Below the pieces are notes generated by a model, which had not been told where the DNA came from, did no database searches, and worked only from the letters and a program-made list of their open reading frames with translations. From contig CALJRU010000018.1 in the NCBI GenBank assembly GCA_937976375.1, forward strand, positions 19,673-83,672: a stretch of 64,000 nucleotides of DNA, in the 5' to 3' direction. The DNA is from an uncultured Peptococcaceae bacterium. GTDB lineage: Bacteria; Bacillota; Peptococcia; Peptococcales; Peptococcaceae. A program made the translations under genes and the position numbers. Below, piece after piece: positions 24,511 to 30,290 of this stretch (positions are counted from its first letter, which is position 1; every line of letters starts with the position of its first letter).

Positions 24511-24915
24511 ATGGCCACGATTGAACAACAGGTCAAAGATTTAAAAAAAGAAAAAGATTACTGCTGCACGCAGATTACCTATCAGCTTGCTGGACTGGAT
24601 CCGCTCGGGTTGGAAGATGCTGTTGGTCAGAAGGCACTGCGCGCGCTTGGATGGGGCGTACGTACACAACTTACCTGCGGTGCGATCACTGGCGGTGCCA
24701 TGGTGCTGGCACTTTATATTGATGACAAGGAAAAGATGATCAAAGCAATCAAAGAATACACCGAATGGTTCAAAGAAACATTCCACCATACTCAATGCGG
24801 CGATCTGCTTGGTTGGGGCAAGGAACCAGACGGCACATGCCACGACACGATTGTCGCGCCATGTGTGAAACATTTGCTGGCGCTGCGTGAACAATATATG
24901 GGGACTGCAGAATAA
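24511..24915 (+). CDS. C-GCAxxG-C-C family protein, second copy
   Basis: A 134-residue protein with the family pattern: adjacent Cys 18-19 (KDYCCTQ), TCGAITGGAM at about 55-64, and later cysteines (HTQCGDL, GTCHD, APCVK). It shares EWFKE and general spacing with the protein encoded at 10387-10812, so the two are paralogues at opposite ends of the molybdenum locus. The ATG at 24511 follows AAGGAG. It has its own promoter and terminator, so it can be expressed apart from the operon. The function of the family is unproven; a metal-bound redox role is likely. Confidence 0.8.
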   Translation: MATIEQQVKDLKKEKDYCCTQITYQLAGLDPLGLEDAVGQKALRALGWGVRTQLTCGAITGGAMVLALYIDDKEKMIKAIKEYTEWFKETFHHTQCGDLLGWGKEPDGTCHDTIVAPCVKHLLALREQYMGTAE

Positions 24916-24919
24916 CAAC

Positions 24920-24948
24920 AAACGGCCTTTGTATTGCAGAGGCCGTTT
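24920..24948 (+). terminator. Terminator after the second C-GCAxxG-C-C gene
   Basis: AAACGGCCT (24920-24928) pairs with AGGCCGTTT (24940-24948), followed by a T-rich stretch. Confidence 0.7.
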
Positions 24949-24962
24949 ATTGTTTGAAGATA

Positions 24963-24994
24963 AAAAGGCTCTGGGCATACGCTCAGAGCTTTTT
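24963..24994 (-). terminator. Terminator of the lipoprotein gene
   Basis: GCTCTG/CAGAGC stem flanked by A5 and T5 tracts, just after the lipoprotein stop on the minus strand. Confidence 0.65.
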
Positions 24995-25007
24995 ATTTGA
25001 TGCTGTA

Positions 25008-26189
25008 TTATTCTGGCTGTTGAACAGCGTAAACCTCGATATCGTCGTAGTCACTGAAGCTGCTCTTTGATGAAATGTTAAAGTCCACGGTTTTTCCTGC
25101 TTTAATGGTGCCGATCTTTCCAGTAACACCGCCAACGATGTTCTTGCCGCGCTTGAAAACGACGGTAGCAATAACATTTTCTTGATCTTCATCGGTATTG
25201 TTGGTGATGGTGCCAGTAAAGGTGGTATTGTCTTTATTGTGCTTTTCCTCCACATCGTTTACTTGCAGATCACCAACAGCCGGAATATCGGAGCCTGAAA
25301 AAGCTTTAAAGTCATAGTCATTGTTTTCTACTGTAATCTCGACTTTATCAGGTTTCCCTTTCGGGCAATTGATGGAATCACCAAAGCTCAGGGTGTCTCC
25401 AGGAGCGACGGACGAGAGTGAACAATTTTGTTTGGTCAGCACGCGCTCGTTTTTATCAAGGACTGTGATCTCGATATTTGGCGACATGATGGCATTATAA
25501 GTGTTCGGATTTTTGATCTCAACAGCATAATAAATTAACGAATTGCCGCCTTCCATGGTTTCCACTGTGTAGCCCGTGTCGAGCACTTCAATGTCCTGTA
25601 CTTTTTCTTTTTCTGCTGCTTCTTTATCGGCAGCAGAAGTATCTTTTTCGTCTTTGCTGTTTTTATCAGACTTATCATCATCATTTTTATCTTTGTCGTT
25701 GTCGTCATCCGACTCTGGCAGGTCAACAGCAAGATAGGTGTAATCTGTGTCGGAAGGAATGAGAACGGTTTCTGCGCCTGTTGCAGTGCCTTCTAAGGTT
25801 AATTTCCCATCGGCATAGCTGAAGGTACGCGTTTCGTCGGTGGAACCATAGGCGGTTGTCGCCATGATGTCCTCATCACGCTCAGATTCCCAGCTATAGG
25901 TATCGGTATCTTCTGTTGGTGCATCATAGGTACCCGCCCAATAAACAGAACCATTCTGGTCATAGCTGGAGACCCAATGCAGTTCGATGAGGTCACCTTT
26001 AATGAAGCCGGCCAGATAGTATCCACTGCCCTGTGTTTCCGCGATCCAGCTTCCTTGCAGATCCAGTGCATTGACGGCTTCACTTTCCGGCGCTGCCGAT
26101 GTATCGCTGCTGGCGTTGTTGCCACAGCCTGCTGCAAACAGCATCACACCAATGAGCATCAAAGCCAGAATCTTTTTTCTTAGATTCAT
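25008..26189 (-). CDS. Large secreted lipoprotein, two-part, function unknown
   Basis: A 393-residue lipoprotein with signal peptide and lipobox (LFAAGC). Residues 45-150 form a beta-rich unit resembling lipocalin-like or PepSY-adjacent 'effect of compound' domains (GSWIAETQGSGYYLAGF). A highly charged Asp/Lys linker follows (about 160-195). The second half, about 200-390, looks like immunoglobulin-like FxLYD-type repeats (YYAVEIKNPNTYNAI; FTGTITNNTDED). Such proteins decorate the cell surface in Bacillota. Strong ribosome site AAGGGGAG. A good promoter lies about 75 bases upstream. I cannot name a ligand. Confidence 0.7.
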   Translation of the reverse strand: MNLRKKILALMLIGVMLFAAGCGNNASSDTSAAPESEAVNALDLQGSWIAETQGSGYYLAGFIKGDLIELHWVSSYDQNGSVYWAGTYDAPTEDTDTYSWESERDEDIMATTAYGSTDETRTFSYADGKLTLEGTATGAETVLIPSDTDYTYLAVDLPESDDDNDKDKNDDDKSDKNSKDEKDTSAADKEAAEKEKVQDIEVLDTGYTVETMEGGNSLIYYAVEIKNPNTYNAIMSPNIEITVLDKNERVLTKQNCSLSSVAPGDTLSFGDSINCPKGKPDKVEITVENNDYDFKAFSGSDIPAVGDLQVNDVEEKHNKDNTTFTGTITNNTDEDQENVIATVVFKRGKNIVGGVTGKIGTIKAGKTVDFNISSKSSFSDYDDIEVYAVQQPE

Positions 26190-26262
26190 GATGTTTCTCC
26201 CCTTGTAGATATTTTCGATTTAAGAACAATCGAAAACTACGCATTAAAATAGTGACAAATTA

Positions 26263-26291
26263 ATTACACCATATCTTGTAGGAATTTTCAA
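26263..26291 (-). promoter_or_regulatory. Promoter of the lipoprotein gene
   Basis: On the minus strand TTGAAA (26286-26291), a 17-bp spacer ending in TGG, and TGTAAT (26263-26268). It is a good match including an extended -10. Confidence 0.6.
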
Positions 26292-26332
26292 TTGAAACTT
26301 TTTTGAACGAGTGATTTTTCGCTGACAAGTTC

Positions 26333-26842
26333 TTATTCCATCAGGATACCAATATCGCGCAGTGTTTTGCGCACGCGTTCTGCCGCTGCTTCGTCTGGAC
26401 AACGCAGCGTGTGAAGATGAATGCCATCGGTTAATGCACTGATGGGCTGCGCAGCAGCATGTTGAGATTTCTCAATGAAAGCAGCCACTTCATATCGGCT
26501 AGACAGATCCAGTTGCCCCGTAAGCTGTCCATAGATGGGATGGGAAACGATCACATCCAGCACAGTGCATCCCTGATCCACGATGGCGTTGAGTTCTTCT
26601 TGCATACGCGCGGCGTCGTGGCGACAAGCCACCTGGCAAACAAAGCCGCCTTGATGTCGATCACAAATGTAACCGTGCGGCGTGGCAAGGATTTCATTAC
26701 CAGCTGCACGCAGGAGAGCGATATCACCAACGATGATTTGACGGCTCACAGAGCATTCCGCCGCCAATGTCGAAGCGCTAATGGCCGCATCAGCAGTCTG
26801 CAGTCGCTGTAAGATTTTCTCTCGTCGTTCTTTGGCATTCAT
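26333..26842 (-). CDS. niaR: Niacin-responsive repressor NiaR (3H domain)
   Basis: A 169-residue regulator with an N-terminal HTH_11 winged helix (residues 5-60; STLAAECSVSRQIIVGDI) and a C-terminal 3H domain. Candidate metal ligands are H75, E82/E83, H142 and H144 (IHLHTL), the same spacing class as the nickel site of the Thermotoga homologue as I remember it. NiaR represses niacin uptake and NAD synthesis genes. It is divergent from the permease at 27023, which it may control; no classical niaX or nadABC is in view. Confidence 0.88.
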   Translation of the reverse strand: MNAKERREKILQRLQTADAAISASTLAAECSVSRQIIVGDIALLRAAGNEILATPHGYICDRHQGGFVCQVACRHDAARMQEELNAIVDQGCTVLDVIVSHPIYGQLTGQLDLSSRYEVAAFIEKSQHAAAQPISALTDGIHLHTLRCPDEAAAERVRKTLRDIGILME

Positions 26843-26945
26843 GATGCCTCACCTCTTTCTTTCATTATATTATAGAGGATAAGCTGCACCAGGTCTAGCG
26901 GCAAGCGCAGCCGAATGCGAGAATGATTTTTAGTCATTTCCGGCA

Positions 26946-26974
26946 TTGCCGCTGGCGACCAGCACGGGTATAAT
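26946..26974 (+). promoter_or_regulatory. Promoter of the permease gene
   Basis: TTGCCG (26946-26951), a 17-bp spacer and a perfect TATAAT (26969-26974), about 48 bases before the TTG start. Confidence 0.65.
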
Positions 26975-27022
26975 AGAATGCGGTGTGCAAAATATGAAAC
27001 ACTTTTGAAAGGAGGCGCGCCA

Positions 27023-28153
27023 TTGCGAAAAATCATCCATTGGTTCAAGCAAGAGGCGGTGTTGTCCGTGGCATTCATTCTGGCGGTCGTCTCATCCTTC
27101 ATCGTACATCCCGACGCTGGGTACTTGGCATATCCAGACTATCGCACCTTGGCCTTGTTATTCTGTTTGATGATTATTGTGGCAGGATTGCAGCACCTTG
27201 GCGTGTTTGCGCTTTTGGGACAAAAACTGATCAAAAAAGCACACAGCCTGCGTATGCTCTACGCGGTTATGATCCTGTTGTGTTTCTTTTGCAGCATGGT
27301 GATCACCAATGATGTGACGCTGATCACGTTTGTACCTTTTACGATTCTTGTTTTTCGTATGATTGAGCGCGAGGACCGTGTGCTGAAACTGGTGGTGCTG
27401 GAAACGATCGCTGCCAATCTTGGGAGCATGGCGACACCAATTGGCAATCCTCAAAACCTCTATCTTTACTCTGTATCGAATATGTCGTTTGCCGATTTTG
27501 CCTGGGCAGTGTGGCCTTATACGGCACTTGCCTTGGTGATGCTGTTGGCAAGTGTGCGCACGGTGCGCGAGGCACCGCTGAGCCATCGTCTTGTCAGCGA
27601 TGAAGCAGCATCACCGCTTGTCGCACCACATGGTCTGAAACGTGCAATGGCCCCTTATCTGGCTTTGCTTGTGCTGTGTCTATTGGTGGTGTTCCGTGTG
27701 CTGCCTTATGGACCAGTATTGATCATTGTAGCGGTGGTTGTTTTTGTGGTAGACCGCAGCCTGTTTCGTCAGGTGGATTACGGTCTTTTGGCAACATTTG
27801 TCTGTTTCTTTGTTTTTATCGGCAATGTAAAACGCATTTCAGCCGTCAGCGCTTTGCTGGTCTCCCTTATGGCTGGGCGTGAACTGGGTGCTGGCATTCT
27901 CACCAGTCAAATCATCAGCAATGTGCCGGCAGCCATTTTGCTGTCCGGCTTTACCCATAATCTCACCACATTATTAACAGCGGTCAATCTGGGTGGATTG
28001 GGCACCTTGGTAGCCTCACTGGCGAGTTTGATTTCGTTCAAATTTTTCAGCAAGGATTATCCAACACAAAAAGGGCATTTTTTGAAAGTATTTACACTGT
28101 GGAATGTGGGCTTTCTCATCATCCTCACACTGCTGGCGATGCTTCTCATTTAA
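27023..28153 (+). CDS. SLC13/ArsB-like (ion transporter superfamily) permease
   Basis: A 376-residue protein with about ten membrane helices. TNDVTLITFVPF and NLGSMATPIGNPQNLYLY are typical of the ArsB/NhaD/citrate transporter superfamily, and a second such half-site appears as SQIISNVPAAILLSGF. Substrate could be an anion or a cation. The TTG start at 27023 is chosen because AAAGGAGG lies eight bases before it; an upstream in-frame ATG lacks such a site. It is divergent from niaR. A strong terminator follows. Confidence 0.8.
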   Translation: MRKIIHWFKQEAVLSVAFILAVVSSFIVHPDAGYLAYPDYRTLALLFCLMIIVAGLQHLGVFALLGQKLIKKAHSLRMLYAVMILLCFFCSMVITNDVTLITFVPFTILVFRMIEREDRVLKLVVLETIAANLGSMATPIGNPQNLYLYSVSNMSFADFAWAVWPYTALALVMLLASVRTVREAPLSHRLVSDEAASPLVAPHGLKRAMAPYLALLVLCLLVVFRVLPYGPVLIIVAVVVFVVDRSLFRQVDYGLLATFVCFFVFIGNVKRISAVSALLVSLMAGRELGAGILTSQIISNVPAAILLSGFTHNLTTLLTAVNLGGLGTLVASLASLISFKFFSKDYPTQKGHFLKVFTLWNVGFLIILTLLAMLLI

Positions 28154-28171
28154 TATGCTATATCATAAAAT

Positions 28172-28200
28172 AACGCCGTTCCTATCGTTGGAACGGCGTT
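28172..28200 (+). terminator. Terminator after the permease gene
   Basis: AACGCCGTTCC (28172-28182) pairs perfectly with 28190-28200 and is followed by TTTTC. Confidence 0.8.
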
Positions 28201-28205
28201 TTCTA

Positions 28206-28234
28206 TTGACAGCATCTGTGCGGCGCGATACAAT
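28206..28234 (+). promoter_or_regulatory. Consensus-like promoter of the EIIC-like gene
   Basis: Perfect TTGACA (28206-28211), a 17-bp spacer and TACAAT (28229-28234). Predicted start of transcription is near 28241. Confidence 0.75.
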
Positions 28235-28247
28235 AGCACTGTCGCAT

Positions 28248-28265
28248 CACCTGTCAAGACAGGTG
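28248..28265. promoter_or_regulatory. Perfect 18-bp palindromic operator candidate
   Basis: CACCTGTCAAGACAGGTG is a perfect palindrome (8-bp arms, 2-base centre) beginning about seven bases past the predicted transcription start, a position suited to repression. The binding protein is unknown; NiaR, encoded 1.4 kb away, is one candidate. Confidence 0.6.
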
Positions 28266-28297
28266 ACAACCTGTTTTAAACAAAGGGGGAGGACTCT

Positions 28298-29392
28298 ATG
28301 AGTAAGGTAGGCGCTTTTCTCAAGCGCAAGGATATTGAAATTTCATTGCGGCGCTACGGCATCGACGCGCTGGGTGCCATGGCACAGGGGCTTTTTTGTT
28401 CGCTGTTGATTGGGACCATCATTGATACCATTGGCACACAGTTTCACATTGCTGCACTGTCCAACACGGTGGCAACCATTTCTGGCAACGACTACACCGT
28501 TGGCGGGCTGGCATCGGCGATGAGCGGTCCAGCCATGGCGGTGGCCATTGGCTACGCCCTGCGGTGCCCGCCATTGGTATTGTTCTCGCTGATCACAGTA
28601 GGTTTTTCGGCAAACGCATTGGGCGGTGCCGGCGGTCCTTTGGCAGTGCTCTTTGTCGCCATCATTGCCGCTGAAATCGGAAAAGCAGTCAGCAAGGAAA
28701 CCAAAATTGACATTCTGGTGACGCCATTGGTCACCATTGGCGTCGGCATTGCTTTGTCGGCGGCGATTGCACCAGCACTCGGTGCTGCAGCAATGAAGGT
28801 CGGCAGCCTGATCATGTGGGCCACGGAACTGCAGCCATTCTGGATGGGTATTTTGGTATCGGTGGTCGTTGGCATTGCGTTGACACTGCCAATTTCCTCT
28901 GCGGCCATCTGCGCTGCGCTTTCACTCACTGGATTGGCTGGCGGAGCGGCAGTGGCCGGCTGCTGTGCACAAATGGTCGGCTTTGCCGTCATGAGTTTCA
29001 AGGAAAATCGCTGGGGCGGGCTGGTCAGCCAGGGGCTTGGCACGTCCATGCTGCAGATGGGCAATATTGTGCGCAATCCTTGGATCTGGGTGGCACCAAC
29101 ATTGGCCTCTGCCATCACCGGGCCATTGGCAACCTGTGTATTCCATTTGGAAATGAACGGCACTCCTGTCTCTTCCGGTATGGGCACCTGCGGCCTGGTT
29201 GGCCCAATCGGCGTTTATTCCGGCTGGGTAGCTGATGTAGCAAACGGTGCCAAAGCAGCCATCACATCGATGGATTGGCTGGGACTGGTGCTGATCTGCT
29301 TTGTGCTGCCAGCCATTCTGGCACCGCTTTTTAACAAGATCATGCGCAAGATCGGCCGCGTCAAAGACGGCGACCTGACACTGGATGCTTAA
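28298..29392 (+). CDS. PTS EIIC_2-family membrane transporter
   Basis: A 364-residue polytopic protein matching the PTS_EIIC_2 type (PF13303): a charged start, GIDALGAMAQGLFCSLLIGTI, Gly/Ala-rich helices, and VAPTLASAITGPLATCVF. These proteins are called PTS components by fold. No EIIA, EIIB, HPr or phosphorylation motif is encoded nearby, so phosphotransfer-driven uptake is doubtful; it may act as a stand-alone transporter. RBS GGGGGAGG. The strong promoter and the palindrome at 28248 point to tight repression. Substrate unknown. Confidence 0.8.
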   Translation: MSKVGAFLKRKDIEISLRRYGIDALGAMAQGLFCSLLIGTIIDTIGTQFHIAALSNTVATISGNDYTVGGLASAMSGPAMAVAIGYALRCPPLVLFSLITVGFSANALGGAGGPLAVLFVAIIAAEIGKAVSKETKIDILVTPLVTIGVGIALSAAIAPALGAAAMKVGSLIMWATELQPFWMGILVSVVVGIALTLPISSAAICAALSLTGLAGGAAVAGCCAQMVGFAVMSFKENRWGGLVSQGLGTSMLQMGNIVRNPWIWVAPTLASAITGPLATCVFHLEMNGTPVSSGMGTCGLVGPIGVYSGWVADVANGAKAAITSMDWLGLVLICFVLPAILAPLFNKIMRKIGRVKDGDLTLDA

Positions 29393-29397
29393 CACAC

Positions 29398-29428
29398 AAC
29401 GCTCACCAAATAGGGTGAGCGTTTTTCA
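29398..29428 (+). terminator. Terminator after the EIIC-like gene
   Basis: AACGCTCACC (29398-29407) pairs with 29414-29423, followed by a T-run. Confidence 0.85.
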
Positions 29429-29450
29429 TGCCAGCGATTAAAAACGCCTA

Positions 29451-29479
29451 TTCTCAAGATGGATGTCAAGCGTTATAAT
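29451..29479 (+). promoter_or_regulatory. Promoter of the sirohaem protein gene
   Basis: TTCTCA (29451-29456), a 17-bp spacer and a perfect TATAAT (29474-29479), about 67 bases before the ATG. Confidence 0.6.
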
Positions 29480-29545
29480 AGGAACGTTGAAAAGTTCGAT
29501 TCAAGCGTAGCTGTGACTTACGCACAATATTGGAGGAAAGAAAAA

Positions 29546-30199
29546 ATGGAATTTAAGACCCACGTAACCCTGCATAAAGACGGCACCTATTCTCTCGGCG
29601 TCAACATTGACTACGGTTTCCTGAGCCCAGACGACCTGATCAAAATCGCTGAGCTCGCTAAAAAGCACAATGTTACCCAAATCATGGCCACCACAGCTAA
29701 GAAGATCAGCTTCTACAATGTTCAAGAAGCCGATGTAAACCCACTGTGGGACGACATTCTCGCAACATTTGGCGACCGTGTACGCAATCCAAAAGGCAAA
29801 ATCATCGTTTGCCCTGGCAAAGACCACTGCAAATTTGCTATGCCTGGCTTCGACGGTCATGCCATGGCTGACAAGATCGTTGCCATCTCCCAGAAGCACG
29901 ACGCTGGCAAGCTCAAAGTCGGCGTAGCAACCTGCCCACGCTGCTGCTCCATGGCACGCGTTCGCGACATTGCTGTTTACGCTGCCGCAAAAGGCTGGAC
30001 CGTTGCCCTTGGCGGCAATGGCGGCACACTGCCTGGTGCTGGCACAGTTGTTGCTGATGGTTTGTCCGATGACGAAGCACTCGCACTCGTTGACAAGCTC
30101 TACACCTATGTCGAAACCAAGAAAAATGGCAATGAACGTTCCGCTCGCCTGCTGAAACGTCTTGGCGAAGACGATCTGAAAGCTTTCTTAGCCGAATAA
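29546..30199 (+). CDS. Small sirohaem/4Fe-4S protein, low-molecular-weight sulfite reductase type
   Basis: A 217-residue protein with the sirohaem-4Fe-4S signature C89-x5-C95 (CPGKDHC) and C130-x3-C134 (CPRCC). Both length and layout match the 218-residue assimilatory-type sulfite reductase of Desulfovibrio vulgaris. It holds one ferredoxin-like half plus one sirohaem-binding half, rather than the doubled form of standard enzymes. It may reduce sulfite or nitrite or detoxify. Start at 29546, after GGAGGAAAG. It stands alone between two terminators, with no electron donor or sirohaem synthesis gene in view. Confidence 0.85.
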   Translation: MEFKTHVTLHKDGTYSLGVNIDYGFLSPDDLIKIAELAKKHNVTQIMATTAKKISFYNVQEADVNPLWDDILATFGDRVRNPKGKIIVCPGKDHCKFAMPGFDGHAMADKIVAISQKHDAGKLKVGVATCPRCCSMARVRDIAVYAAAKGWTVALGGNGGTLPGAGTVVADGLSDDEALALVDKLYTYVETKKNGNERSARLLKRLGEDDLKAFLAE

Positions 30200-30219
30200 T
30201 CTATTGATCACACCACTTT

Positions 30220-30252
30220 GCGCCATCGAGCACCACGCGATGGCGCTTTTTT
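30220..30252 (+). terminator. Terminator of the sirohaem protein gene
   Basis: GCGCCATCG (30220-30228) pairs with CGATGGCGC (30238-30246), followed by TTTTTT. Confidence 0.9.
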
Positions 30253-30258
30253 GCATGC

Positions 30259-30287
30259 AAAAGGCTTGGCGTTCTGCCAAGCCTTTT
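30259..30287 (-). terminator. Terminator of the SLH protein gene
   Basis: A 12-bp inverted repeat (AAAAGGCTTGGC; 30259-30270 with 30276-30287) lies just past the stop of the minus-strand SLH gene. Confidence 0.85.
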
Positions 30288-30290
30288 CCT

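Noticed and set aside
28298..29392. Complete sugar phosphotransferase system
   Set aside because: No EIIA, EIIB or HPr genes or phosphorylation motifs are nearby, so only the EIIC-like membrane part is called.
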